DNA of 42,775 bases, from NCBI GenBank assembly GCA_003482905.1, contig DMXM01000001.1, positions 1 to 42,775 on the forward strand, given 5' to 3'. This DNA is from Elusimicrobiota bacterium (lineage in GTDB: Bacteria > Elusimicrobiota > Elusimicrobia > Elusimicrobiales > UBA9959). Under the pieces are notes generated by a model. The model was given only the letters and a program-made list of their open reading frames with translations, did no database searches and had not been told where the DNA came from. A program made the position numbers and the translations under genes. Positions 22,030 through 30,348 of the stretch are shown here, one piece after another (the stretch's first letter is position 1; the number at the start of each line of letters is the position of its first letter).

Positions 22030-22707
22030 ATGAACGAAGGACCCAAATCTCGGATAAGGCTTAAATTCGCCAGGCTGGCCCCGGCGAAGGACCTGAGCCA
22101 CCTGGAGCAGATAAAGGCGCTGCGCGGCCGCGCGGCGGCCTGCGGCCTGAAGTTCTGGCCGGCCAAGGTCGGCGGCTCGGTCACGCCCCGCATGGCTTTC
22201 GGGCCGGCGGTCTCGGTGGGGCACGAGAGCCTGTGCGAATACGCCGACCTTTACCTGGAGGAGTTCGTCCGGGAAGCGGCGGTGATGGAGAAGCTGCAGC
22301 CGCTCGACGACGAGAGGTTCCGCCTGCTCTCGGCGCGGCGCATCCCCGTTTTCTTCCCGTCGATAGAGGCCGCGGTCAACGCCGCGGAGTATTTTATGGA
22401 GGGGCGGTTCCCGGCCGGGTTCTCGCAGGCGGCGGTGGACGCTTTCATGGCGCTGAAGACCCTCCCTTTCGAGAAAGTCAAGCCCTCGGGCGAGCGCAAG
22501 ACGCTGGACGCCAGGGTGCCGGTGCTGGCGGCCTCTTTCGACCAGGCCTCGGCGCTGCTGAAGGCGACGCTCCGGCTGGCGCCGGGGCGCAATGTGAAGC
22601 CGGAGACGGTGGCCGAGCTGATGGCGGGCGCGAAGCCCGAGTTCGCGCGGATAGTAAGGAAGGAATTGTACTGGTTCGACTCCGGCGGCAAGCTGGAAGT
22701 TTTCTAA
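22030..22707 (+). CDS. DUF2344 (radical SAM-linked) protein
   Basis: The 225-residue product has the DUF2344/TIGR03936 pattern: RIRLKFARLAPAKDLSHLEQIKALRGRAAACGLKFW at the start and MAFGPAVSVGHESLCEYADLYLEEF. The family is usually fused or adjacent to a radical SAM protein of the TIGR03960 type and often next to rng; its function is not known. Here no radical SAM partner lies beside it, only rodA upstream and rng downstream. The start has no clear Shine-Dalgarno and follows rodA by six bases. Confidence 0.8.
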   Translation: MNEGPKSRIRLKFARLAPAKDLSHLEQIKALRGRAAACGLKFWPAKVGGSVTPRMAFGPAVSVGHESLCEYADLYLEEFVREAAVMEKLQPLDDERFRLLSARRIPVFFPSIEAAVNAAEYFMEGRFPAGFSQAAVDAFMALKTLPFEKVKPSGERKTLDARVPVLAASFDQASALLKATLRLAPGRNVKPETVAELMAGAKPEFARIVRKELYWFDSGGKLEVF

Positions 22708-22743
22708 GAAAGGTTTATTTAAAGTTTAAGGAGAGTTTTTAAT

Positions 22744-24192
22744 ATGGCAAACGTAAAGATAAAGAAGGAAATTTTCGCGAATACCTCGTTCGAGGAGACG
22801 CGCATAGCGATACTGGAGGGCGGCAAACTGGCGGAACTGTTCTGGGAGCGCCGGAGCTCCGGCAACATCGTGGGAAACATCTACAAGGCCGCGGTGGAGA
22901 ACGTGCTGCCCGGTATTTCCAGTGCCTTCATGAATATCGGCCTGGACAAGAACGCCTACATCTACATCTCCGACGTGCTGGGCAACCAGAAGGAGCCGAT
23001 AGACAAGCTGCTGCGCAAAGACCAGGAAGTGATGGTGCAGGTGACCAAGGACGCCATCGGCACCAAGGGCATGAAGGTCACCATGGACGTCTCCCTGCCG
23101 GGCCGCTACCTGGTGCTGACGCCGTTCCAGGAATTTGTGGGGGTCTCCAAGAACATCGAGGACGCCGAGGAGCGCAAGCGGCTCTCCGAGATCATGCGCA
23201 AGATAGCCGACACCAAGACGCTGGGCACCAAGGGCTGTATAGTGCGCACCGAGGCCGAGGGGGCCAGCGAGGAGGAGATGGAGCGCGAGGTGAAATACCT
23301 GCTGAAGATGTGGGACACCGTGCAGGCCCGCTTCGACACGTCCCGCCCGCCCGCCCTGCTGCACAAGGACATGGACATGACGATGCAGGTGGCCCGCGAC
23401 ATCCTCTCCGACGAGACCACCATCTACATGCTGGACAACAAGGACGATTTTCATAACGTGCAGGAATTCGCCGCCAAGATCTCCCCGGACCTGAAGGACC
23501 GGGTGAAACTTTACGACAGCAAGACGCCCATTTTCAAGGCGTTCAACATAGAGAAGGAGATAGACGAGCTGCGGCGCATAAAGGTGCCGCTCCCCAACGG
23601 GGGCAGCATCATTATCCAGGAGGCGGAGTCGCTCTGCGCCATAGACGTGAATACCGGCCGCTTTACCGGCACCAAGTCGCAGGAGGAGACGGTCACCGCC
23701 ACCAACCTGGAGGCCGCCCAGGAAGCGGCGCGCCAGCTGCGGCTGCGCAATATCGGCGGCATCATAGTGATAGACTTCATAGACATGAAGAAGGCGTCCA
23801 ACCGCCACAAGGTGGTCAACACCCTGGAGGCCGCGGTCAGCCGCGACCGCGCCAAGATACGGATACTGCCCATCACCCGCCTGGGCCTGGTGGAGATGAC
23901 GCGCGAGCGCAAACGCGAGAGCACCGTGAGCCTGCTTACCGAGGAATGCCCCGAGTGCCATGGTTCGGGCCGGGTGCTCTCCAGCGAAAGCATACGCATA
24001 AAGATCCAGCGGGAGATCCACAATATCACCATGGGCCGCCCCGGCGGGAACCTGCGCGTGGTGACGCACCCGATACTTTGCGAAGTGCTCAGGAAGAAAC
24101 TGGCGATGATGGAGAAGAACGTGCACCGCAGCGTGAAACTGGCCTCCGACCCGCAGCTTACCTGGGAGGACTACAGGATAATCCTGGAGTAG
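22744..24192 (+). CDS. rng: Ribonuclease G/E family endoribonuclease
   Basis: RNase G/E cleaves single-stranded AU-rich RNA in rRNA maturation and mRNA decay. The 482-residue product has an S1 domain (about 38-125, NIVGNIYKAAVENVLPGISSAFMNIG), the catalytic domain with Asp301 (AIDVNTGRFTG) and Asp344 (IVIDFIDM) that bind magnesium, and the Zn-link CPEC at 402-405. It lacks the long RNase E C-terminal scaffold, so RNase G is the better name. AAGGAGAG precedes the ATG. Confidence 0.93.
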   Translation: MANVKIKKEIFANTSFEETRIAILEGGKLAELFWERRSSGNIVGNIYKAAVENVLPGISSAFMNIGLDKNAYIYISDVLGNQKEPIDKLLRKDQEVMVQVTKDAIGTKGMKVTMDVSLPGRYLVLTPFQEFVGVSKNIEDAEERKRLSEIMRKIADTKTLGTKGCIVRTEAEGASEEEMEREVKYLLKMWDTVQARFDTSRPPALLHKDMDMTMQVARDILSDETTIYMLDNKDDFHNVQEFAAKISPDLKDRVKLYDSKTPIFKAFNIEKEIDELRRIKVPLPNGGSIIIQEAESLCAIDVNTGRFTGTKSQEETVTATNLEAAQEAARQLRLRNIGGIIVIDFIDMKKASNRHKVVNTLEAAVSRDRAKIRILPITRLGLVEMTRERKRESTVSLLTEECPECHGSGRVLSSESIRIKIQREIHNITMGRPGGNLRVVTHPILCEVLRKKLAMMEKNVHRSVKLASDPQLTWEDYRIILE

Positions 24193-24241
24193 CAGGCGGG
24201 CGGCGGGCGGAAGGCGGGTATCGAATCGCGAAGGGAGTTCT

Positions 24242-25852
24242 ATGCTGAAAAAGATCGTCTTGGGTGTTTTTGCGTTAATGCTCTGCTCGGCCCTGGCCGA
24301 GGCGCGCGTGGATGAGGTCACCTACCTCAAAAACGGGGTTTACGCCGGCAAGATAGGGACTTACAGTCTTAACGGGACCCTTTACCTCAACGCCTCGGAG
24401 GCCGCCAGGCTCATCGGCGGCAAGATCTACTGGTACCCGGTGTCCGGCAAGCTGCTGCTGCAGATAAAGGGCAACAAAGTGGTCTTCTTCATGAAGTCCG
24501 ACTCCGTGCTGATCAACGACGAGAAAGCCGAATTCCCCAACCCGCTGATAGTGCGCGGCGGCAAAGCCTTCCTGGCCCTGGACTTCTTTATCTCCGGGCA
24601 TTTCGCCTCCGCTTTCGGCTTCAGGCTGGACTATAACAAGACCACCGGGGCGCTGGGCGCGCAGCGCGAGGTCAATATAACCTCCGTTAATTTCTTCTCC
24701 TACCAGGACAAGACGCGGATAGTCGTCTACATGGAGGAGCCCCTGGAATGGCAGACTTCCCAGAAAGAGAACAATCTTTTCAAGGTCACCCTCATGGGCG
24801 GGGTGATCGGCGGGGAGGAGAAGATAAATATCGGCGACGGGGTGGTGCGCGGGGTGGACCTGATACAGGAGAACAAGATGGCCCGCGTGGTGGTGAATCC
24901 CGACGATAATTTCGGCAGCGTCAACGTCTTTAAGCTGGCCGACCCGGACAGGCTGGTGATAGACGTGTTGAAGCAGCCCAGCTCGATACCGCAGTCCATC
25001 TCGGCCCCGGAAGCGGTTGCCGCGGACGTGATACCGCCGGCGGGTGGCGGCCCCGGTATGGCGGCGGCGCTCCCGGCCGTGATCCAGGCCGCGGTCCCGG
25101 CGGAGACAGCGGCCGCGGTCCCCGCGGCGGGCGGCATGAACATCCCGGATAAAATGACCGTGGAACGCTCCGGCCGCAAAAAGATCGTGATCGACGCCGG
25201 GCACGGCGGAAAAGATCCAGGCGGCCGCAAACTGTTCGGGCTGAAAGAAAAAGAAATGAACCTGCTGGTGGCCAGGGAGCTCTACGACCAGCTGAAGGGC
25301 GAGGAGATGTTCGACGTGCTGCTGACCCGCGGGGACGATACCTTCGTGCCGCTGGACGACCGATCTATCGCCGCCAATAATTTCAAGGCGGATATTTTCA
25401 TTTCCATTCACGCCAACGCCTCCCGCGACCGGCGGGAAAAGGGCTTCGAGATCTACTTCATGTCGGAGAAAGCCTCGGACCCCTGGGCCGCGGAAGTCGC
25501 CGACTACGAAAACTCCGTGGTGGGGCTGGAGGACGGCGGCGGGCAGGGCGATTCGGCGGCCATGCTCCTGCACTCGATGGCGCGCAACGAGTACCTTAAC
25601 GAAGGCAGCCGCCTGGCGGGCATGGTGACGGCGGAGATGGAAAAACGCACGCCGTTCGCCAACCGCGGCGTGAAGCAGGCCGCTTTCTACGTGCTGCGCG
25701 GCACCTATTCCCCCGGCATCCTGGTGGAGATGGGTTTTATGACCAATTCCTCCGACCAGAAGAACCTTAACGATAAGAAAGTCAGGGTGAAAATAGCCTC
25801 GTCCATTTACAGGGGCGTCATGAAGTACGCGGAAAGTAAACAGTGGAAATAA
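24242..25852 (+). CDS. Secreted N-acetylmuramoyl-L-alanine amidase with AMIN domain
   Basis: It is predicted to cleave the amide between MurNAc and the stem peptide. The 536-residue product has a signal peptide (MLKKIVLGVFALMLCSALAEA), a copper-amine-oxidase-N-like domain (about 25-140), an AMIN domain (about 145-245), an Ala/Pro-rich linker, and an Amidase_3 domain from about 308. Zinc ligands are visible: His in DAGHGGKDPGG, Glu in KEKEMNL, His in SIHANAS; the catalytic Glu is in ILVEMGFMTN. AMIN domains target amidases to septa or the envelope. It is AmiC-like, but the extra N-terminal domain differs. AAGGGAG precedes the ATG. Confidence 0.92.
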   Translation: MLKKIVLGVFALMLCSALAEARVDEVTYLKNGVYAGKIGTYSLNGTLYLNASEAARLIGGKIYWYPVSGKLLLQIKGNKVVFFMKSDSVLINDEKAEFPNPLIVRGGKAFLALDFFISGHFASAFGFRLDYNKTTGALGAQREVNITSVNFFSYQDKTRIVVYMEEPLEWQTSQKENNLFKVTLMGGVIGGEEKINIGDGVVRGVDLIQENKMARVVVNPDDNFGSVNVFKLADPDRLVIDVLKQPSSIPQSISAPEAVAADVIPPAGGGPGMAAALPAVIQAAVPAETAAAVPAAGGMNIPDKMTVERSGRKKIVIDAGHGGKDPGGRKLFGLKEKEMNLLVARELYDQLKGEEMFDVLLTRGDDTFVPLDDRSIAANNFKADIFISIHANASRDRREKGFEIYFMSEKASDPWAAEVADYENSVVGLEDGGGQGDSAAMLLHSMARNEYLNEGSRLAGMVTAEMEKRTPFANRGVKQAAFYVLRGTYSPGILVEMGFMTNSSDQKNLNDKKVRVKIASSIYRGVMKYAESKQWK

Positions 25853-25890
25853 GATGACCGCGCGGGGCGCGGGCCCGCGTCACAACTAAC

Positions 25891-26694
25891 ATGAAGAACA
25901 GCGCAAGGCCGATAGGGATATTCGACTCGGGGCTGGGCGGGCTTACCGTCTTTAAGGCCCTGCGCGCCCTGCTGCCCGCGGAGAACCTAGTTTATTTCGG
26001 TGACACCGCGCGCGTTCCCTACGGAACCAAGTCGCCCGCGGCCGTTATAGCGTTCTCCAGGGAGATCGCGGGTTTCCTCCTAAAAAAGAAAATAAAACTG
26101 CTGGTGGTGGCCTGTAATACGGCCTCTTCTCTGGCCTTGGAAGAGATCCGCAAAGTTTCCCGCGTGCCGGTGCTGGGCGTCATCGCCCCCGGGGTGGAGG
26201 CCGCGCTGAAAGCCGCGCCGTCCGGCGGGGTGGTGCTGGTAATCGGCACTTCGGCCACGGTGAACAGCCGGGCATATTCCAGGGCGCTGGCGGCGGCCGG
26301 GGCGCGCGTGAAAGTGCTGGAAAAAGCCTGCCCGCTCTTCGTCCCGCTGGTGGAGGAGGGGTGGTGTTCCAAGCCGGTGGCGGCGATGATCGCCAGGGAA
26401 TACCTGGCTCCCTTCCGTAAGAAGAAAGTGGACGCGCTGATACTGGGCTGCACCCATTACCCGCTGCTGAAGAATATCATCGCCCGTGTAATGGGCCCCG
26501 GCACGCGCATAGTGGATTCGGCGCGCGTTACCGCCGCCGACGCCAGGGCCGAGCTTGAGCGCCGGGGCCTGCTTAACGGCGGAGGGAAGGGGCGTTCCGA
26601 GTTCATCGTGAGCGACGCCCCGGAGAGATTTTCCGGCCTCGCGCTTAAATTGCTGGGGATAAAGACGGGGAAAGTGGCCGTAAAGCGGTTCTGA
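25891..26694 (+). CDS. murI: Glutamate racemase
   Basis: It makes D-glutamate for peptidoglycan. The 267-residue product has the family motifs IGIFDSGLGGLTVFKAL, NLVYFGDTARVPYGTKS, the first catalytic Cys in VVACNTAS and the second in ILGCTHYPLLK. Length is normal. It follows the amidase by 38 nt that contain a GC-rich palindrome. No Shine-Dalgarno is visible before this ATG. It completes a run of wall genes that begins with mreB. Confidence 0.94.
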   Translation: MKNSARPIGIFDSGLGGLTVFKALRALLPAENLVYFGDTARVPYGTKSPAAVIAFSREIAGFLLKKKIKLLVVACNTASSLALEEIRKVSRVPVLGVIAPGVEAALKAAPSGGVVLVIGTSATVNSRAYSRALAAAGARVKVLEKACPLFVPLVEEGWCSKPVAAMIAREYLAPFRKKKVDALILGCTHYPLLKNIIARVMGPGTRIVDSARVTAADARAELERRGLLNGGGKGRSEFIVSDAPERFSGLALKLLGIKTGKVAVKRF

Positions 26695-26721
26695 GAAGCC
26701 GATAGTTCCGGAGGTTGGACC

Positions 26722-27216
26722 ATGAAAAAAATAATATTTACGCTGTTGCTGCTGGCGGGCGGCGCCGCCTACACGCAGGCCGCGGAGCCGGCGGCTAAAG
26801 ACAAGCTGGCGCCCAAAAGGGCCGCCGCGCAGGCTAAAACCGAACCCGCCGCCGCCCCCGCGGGGAACCAGGCGCAGGCCAGGAAAGGAGGCCGCCCCGA
26901 AACCTCCAGGCCGGCCGCTAAAACGAACGAAGAGGACGCCGAAGAATCAGGGGTGATGATAGATTCAAAGTCCGACGCCGAAGAGACCGGGCGCTTCGCG
27001 GCCGCCGGTTCAAGGGAGGAGGCTGAGGAACCCGCCGTTGCCGGCGGCCTGCCCTCCTCCTACGGCCAGCTCAAAGGCGTCATGAACGACGCCGGCCGCA
27101 GCCTGCTGGTCTTTGAAAGCCCGGACGACGGGAGTATAACCTTTGTGCAGGTGACCGCCGGAAAGAACAACGTGGTCTGGAAGCTCGTGGACCGCATTCC
27201 CCGCAGCCTGGACTGA
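26722..27216 (+). CDS. Secreted Ala/Pro/Glu-rich hypothetical protein
   Basis: No family was recognised. The 164-residue product has a signal peptide (MKKIIFTLLLLAGGAAYTQA), then about 90 residues of low-complexity Ala/Glu/Lys/Pro sequence that is probably disordered, and a short conserved-looking C-terminal part (SYGQLKGVMNDAGRSLLVFE, then FVQVTAGKNNVVWKLVDRIP) that could form a small beta domain. GGAGG lies upstream. A GC-rich hairpin follows the stop. The function is unknown; an envelope location is likely. Confidence 0.75.
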   Translation: MKKIIFTLLLLAGGAAYTQAAEPAAKDKLAPKRAAAQAKTEPAAAPAGNQAQARKGGRPETSRPAAKTNEEDAEESGVMIDSKSDAEETGRFAAAGSREEAEEPAVAGGLPSSYGQLKGVMNDAGRSLLVFESPDDGSITFVQVTAGKNNVVWKLVDRIPRSLD

Positions 27217-27219
27217 ACC

Positions 27220-27236
27220 CCGCGCCTGCGGCGCGG
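27220..27236 (+). terminator. GC-rich hairpin after the secreted protein gene
   Basis: CCGCGCC at 27220-27226 pairs with GGCGCGG at 27230-27236 over TGC, four bases after a stop codon. It lacks a T-run (CCCGTAAATG follows), so it would be a weak or factor-dependent terminator. The 12-mer CCGCGCCTGCGG recurs at 27267-27278 just before the next gene. Confidence 0.4.
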
Positions 27237-27298
27237 CCCGTAAATGCTAAAATGTATTTAGGGCTTCCGCGCCTGCGGGGCCCGCAAGAGGTGCCTAT

Positions 27299-27484
27299 AT
27301 GAAAAGAAAAGATCTGGTTAGACATCTTGTCAGCAAGGGCTGCGAGCTTTCCCGGGAGGGCGGCAAGTACTCCGTCTTCGTTAACCCGGTTACCAACAAG
27401 GAAGTTCCCGTTACACGGCATACCGAGATAGCCGATTTTACCGTAAGGAAGATCTGCCGCGATCTCGGCGTAGACCAGCCCTGA
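27299..27484 (+). CDS. HicA-like toxin fold protein, catalytic His replaced by Tyr
   Basis: HicA toxins are small dsRBD-like mRNA interferases controlled by HicB. The 61-residue product matches a short HicA family: MKRKDLVRHLVSKGCELSRE, GGKYSVFVNP, TRHTEIADFTVRKICRDLGV. In the family the position after GGK is the catalytic His (residue 24 in Burkholderia pseudomallei HicA); here codon 24 is TAC, Tyr. No HicB lies upstream or downstream. It may be an inactive or repurposed HicA. AGAGGTG precedes the ATG. Confidence 0.75.
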   Translation: MKRKDLVRHLVSKGCELSREGGKYSVFVNPVTNKEVPVTRHTEIADFTVRKICRDLGVDQP

Positions 27485-27494
27485 CGGCCGCGCG

Positions 27495-27893
27495 ATGGCC
27501 CTGAAAACCGCCGTTATTTCCGCGGCCCTGCTTGGGCTTTGCGCCTGCGCCTCCACAAAACTGGACATAATACAGGTGGGCCCCTGGTTTCCCGCGCGCG
27601 ACTGGCGCGAGGTGGAGGTTTTCGCCTCCCGCGAGGCGACCCGCGCGCCGTGGGGCGGCATAGGCATAATACACAGCCCCAGGCTCGGCGCCCGGGACGG
27701 CGCGGCGAAGACGGACGGGCTGAAGCTCAGGGCCCGCAAGGCCGCCGCCGATATGGGCGCGGACGGGGTCATAATCACGCTAGATTCCGTGGAGTCGGGG
27801 CCCCAGATGGGCGTTTACCAGGAGCCCGAGGTCTACATAAGCGCCCTGGCCATAAAATATGTCACAGCAGCCTCCAGCCCGACGGCAAAATAA
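27495..27893 (+). CDS. Putative lipoprotein of unknown function
   Basis: The 132-residue product has a hydrophobic N-terminus ending in a lipobox (GLCACAST; LCAC fits L-x-A-C), so it is likely exported and lipid-anchored. The rest (DWREVEVFASREATRAPWGG, AARKAADMGADGVIITLDS-like sequence) resembles small lipoproteins that carry an MGAD-G-V-I-type segment, but no named family is claimed. It starts ten bases after the hicA-like stop without a clear binding site and overlaps the next gene by 35 bases in another frame. Confidence 0.72.
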   Translation: MALKTAVISAALLGLCACASTKLDIIQVGPWFPARDWREVEVFASREATRAPWGGIGIIHSPRLGARDGAAKTDGLKLRARKAAADMGADGVIITLDSVESGPQMGVYQEPEVYISALAIKYVTAASSPTAK

Positions 27894-28578
27894 GGTCTCG
27901 ATAGCGCTCGGCCAGGCGGAAGTCCGCGCCTGGCGCGGCCGCGGCATAGTGATAGACCTGTTCAGGTTCTCCAATACCATCTGCGCCCTGCTGGAAAGCG
28001 GCCGAAAGGACGTGCGCGTCTACGCCACGCCGGCCCTGGCGCTGGGGGCGAGGGGAGCCGGAAAGGACGTCGACCTGTTTTCCGAGATGGACCTGGGGCC
28101 GGGCGTGGAGCATTACGACAATTCCCCGTACACCGCCCTTTACGGTTCCGACCCTTCCCGTCCCGCTCTCTCCGTCACCAATTCTGGTTCCCCGGCCGCG
28201 GCCTCGCTGCTGCTGGCCGAGGAGATCCTGGTGGCCTGTTTCGCCAATTTTCCGGCGGTGGCCGCCCACTGCCTTAAGGACCCCAGGCCTACGCTGATTG
28301 TGCCGGCCTGCCTGTTCTATGACGCGGCGCATGTGGAGGATATGATCTGCGCGCGCGCCCTGGAAGAAGAGCTGGCCGGGCGCGACGGCTTCCCCGCGGC
28401 GCTGGGCGAGATACACTCCAGCGGCCGCGTGCTGGACTTTATGGCCGGCAGGCCGGAGACCGGCAAACGCGACATGGAGCTGGCGCTCAGGAAAGGCTAT
28501 ATGAAAGCCGTGCCCAGGATAAAATTCAGGGCCGGGGCCGGGATAGTCGACGATGCGGCGGTGAGGGTTGAAGGATGA
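27859..28578 (+). CDS. ComB-like (2-phosphosulfolactate phosphatase family) protein
   Basis: ComB removes phosphate from 2-phosphosulfolactate in coenzyme M synthesis. The 239-residue product has the ComB-type core: GIVIDLFRFSNTICALLESG (family: VIDVLRASTT), LSVTNSGSPAAASLLLAEEILVACFANF, and VPACLFYDAAHVEDMICARAL. No other coenzyme M genes are present, and many bacteria carry such homologues with unknown substrates, so only the family is assigned. The ATG at 27859 lies inside the lipoprotein gene and has no Shine-Dalgarno. It overlaps queC by four bases. Confidence 0.72.
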   Translation: MSQQPPARRQNKVSIALGQAEVRAWRGRGIVIDLFRFSNTICALLESGRKDVRVYATPALALGARGAGKDVDLFSEMDLGPGVEHYDNSPYTALYGSDPSRPALSVTNSGSPAAASLLLAEEILVACFANFPAVAAHCLKDPRPTLIVPACLFYDAAHVEDMICARALEEELAGRDGFPAALGEIHSSGRVLDFMAGRPETGKRDMELALRKGYMKAVPRIKFRAGAGIVDDAAVRVEG

Positions 28579-29258
28579 AAAAAAAGAAGGCCGTAGTCCT
28601 GTTTTCGGGCGGGCTGGATTCCACCACCGCGTTGTGCTGGGCTCTGGCGAAAGGCTACGAATGCCTGGCGGTCTCCTTCGATTACGGCCAGCGCCACGCG
28701 CGGGAAAACGCCGCCGCCCGCGCCATAGCCCGCCGCCTCGGCGTGAAACTCTACCAGATAAAGCTGGCTTTTCCCTGGTTCGGCTCCTGTTCCCTGGTCA
28801 ACGAAAGTCTTAAGCTGCCCGATGTCAAGACCGGCAGGATAGGCAGGAAGGGCGATATCCCGTCGACCTACGTGCCCGGGCGCAACCTGGTCTTCGCCTC
28901 CGTGGGTTTCTCGCTGGCCGACGCCGAGGGGGCCGCGGCCGTGGTGCTGGGCCCCAACGTGGTGGATTATTCCGGCTACCCCGACTGCCGCCCGGAGTTC
29001 TACCGCGCGCTGGAGTTGGCCGCCGCCCGCGGCACGCGCAGCGGCGCCGGCGGCGGAAAAATAAAACTCCTTACCCCGCTGATAAAGTTGAGCAAGGCCG
29101 GCATAGCGCGGCTCGGTGTTAAACTGGGCGCCCCGCTGGAGCTGACCTGGTCCTGCTACAGGGGCGGCAGGCGGCCCTGCGGCCGCTGCGACTCCTGCAA
29201 GCTGCGGGCGAAAGGTTTTGCGGAGGCCGGTTTCGCCGACCCCGCCGCGATAAAATGA
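28575..29258 (+). CDS. queC: 7-cyano-7-deazaguanine synthase QueC
   Basis: QueC converts 7-carboxy-7-deazaguanine to preQ0 with ATP and ammonia, in queuosine synthesis. The 227-residue product has the PP-loop SGGLDSTT (11-18), SFDYGQRHARENAAA, STYVPGRNLVFASVGFSLADAEGA, and a C-terminal zinc site with four Cys in SCYRGGRRPCGRCDSCKLR. Length is normal. It overlaps comB-like and queE genes by four bases (ATGA both times), so the three are coupled. Confidence 0.95.
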   Translation: MKKKKAVVLFSGGLDSTTALCWALAKGYECLAVSFDYGQRHARENAAARAIARRLGVKLYQIKLAFPWFGSCSLVNESLKLPDVKTGRIGRKGDIPSTYVPGRNLVFASVGFSLADAEGAAAVVLGPNVVDYSGYPDCRPEFYRALELAAARGTRSGAGGGKIKLLTPLIKLSKAGIARLGVKLGAPLELTWSCYRGGRRPCGRCDSCKLRAKGFAEAGFADPAAIK

Positions 29259-29959
29259 GAAATTTAAAGACGCCGATAGCCGACATCTTCTGCTCCGTCC
29301 AGGGGGAGGGGCTTTACGCCGGGCAGCGGCAGGTCTTTCTGCGCTTCGCCGGCTGCAACCTGAACTGTTCCTATTGCGACGAACCCGCCGCGCTCGCCGG
29401 CAACTCCGCCTACGGGCTGCTCCCGGCGGAGGCGGCGGCCCTGGTGGTTAAACTGGCCCGCGCCGGAAAGGCAAAAACCGTTTCCCTTACCGGGGGGGAG
29501 CCGCTGCTGCATTGGCGGTTCATAAAGGCGGCGGCCCCGGCGCTCAAAAAAGCCGGCCTTAAACTGCACCTGGAAACCAACGGGGTGCTGTACCGGGAGC
29601 TGGGCCGGGTGGAAAAACTGGCCGACGTGATAGCCATGGATATAAAACTACCGTCCTCCACCGGGCAGGGCGCTTTCTGGCGCGAACATGAAAAATTCCT
29701 CGCCCGCGCTCCCCGGAAGACTTTTATAAAGGTCGTGGTAACGTCGAAGACTGAAATGTCCGATTTCAGGAAAGCGGCGGACCTGGCGGCCGCCGCGCGG
29801 CCGGGGCTCCCTTTTTTTATACAGCCGGCCACGGCGCGCCGCGGGCATGCCGGGCCGCCCGGCGCTAAATTCATGGAAGAGGCCTGCTGTTACGCGGCGG
29901 CCAGGCTGAGCCGGGTGAAAGTACTGCCCCAGCAGCACCCGCTGTGGGGCGTTAAATAG
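29255..29959 (+). CDS. queE: 7-carboxy-7-deazaguanine synthase QueE (radical SAM)
   Basis: QueE rearranges 6-carboxytetrahydropterin to 7-carboxy-7-deazaguanine, the step before QueC. The 234-residue product has SVQGEGLYAGQRQVFLRFAGC, the cluster motif Cys34-x3-Cys38-x2-Cys41 followed by DEP, and the SAM-binding GGEPLLH. The order of steps is QueD, QueE, QueC; queD and queF are not in this window. It overlaps queC (ATGA). Confidence 0.93.
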   Translation: MRNLKTPIADIFCSVQGEGLYAGQRQVFLRFAGCNLNCSYCDEPAALAGNSAYGLLPAEAAALVVKLARAGKAKTVSLTGGEPLLHWRFIKAAAPALKKAGLKLHLETNGVLYRELGRVEKLADVIAMDIKLPSSTGQGAFWREHEKFLARAPRKTFIKVVVTSKTEMSDFRKAADLAAAARPGLPFFIQPATARRGHAGPPGAKFMEEACCYAAARLSRVKVLPQQHPLWGVK

Positions 29960-29972
29960 TTACGGAGGGGAA

Positions 29973-30278
29973 ATGAGCGAAGGCACATTTTTAATAGACT
30001 GCCCGTGCTGCAAGGCGCGCGTGGAAGTAGATAAAAAGAACGGCAAAGTGCTGCGCCACTGGGAAAAACCCGTGGTAAAAGAGGGGGGCGACCCCATGAA
30101 GGAAGCTTTTAAGAAAATGCAGGCCGACAAGAGCCGCCTGGACGATTATTTCACCAACGCCGGCAGGTCCCTGGAAGACAAGAAAAAAGAGCTAGAAGAA
30201 AAGTTCGCCCGGGAGAAGAAGCGGATAGAGGATTCCGGCGATAACTCCAGGCCCCTAAACCCGATGGACCTGGACTGA
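29973..30278 (+). CDS. Small zinc-ribbon/coiled-coil hypothetical protein
   Basis: No named family is claimed. The 101-residue product has CPCC near residue 10 (FLIDCPCCKARVEVDKKNGK), which looks like half of a zinc ribbon with no second Cys pair, then a highly charged helical stretch (RSLEDKKKELEEKFAREKKR) likely to form a coiled coil, and an acidic, Asn/Pro-containing end. GGAGGGG lies five bases before the ATG. It is the last gene before the terminator-like hairpin upstream of ftsH. Confidence 0.75.
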   Translation: MSEGTFLIDCPCCKARVEVDKKNGKVLRHWEKPVVKEGGDPMKEAFKKMQADKSRLDDYFTNAGRSLEDKKKELEEKFAREKKRIEDSGDNSRPLNPMDLD

Positions 30279-30315
30279 AGGACCCGGCCCGTTCCCGTCG
30301 GCGTTCGCGCAGCCT

Positions 30316-30348
30316 CCGGCCGGGCGCCGGGCTTCATTTTTGTTTGTA
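30316..30348 (+). terminator. Probable intrinsic terminator before ftsH
   Basis: CCGGC at 30316-30320 pairs with GCCGG at 30326-30330 over CGGGC, followed closely by a T-rich tract (TTCATTTTTGTTTG). It is the only hairpin with a T-tract noticed in the rightward superoperon and lies 38 bases after a stop codon, separating the queC-queE group from ftsH. Confidence 0.55.
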
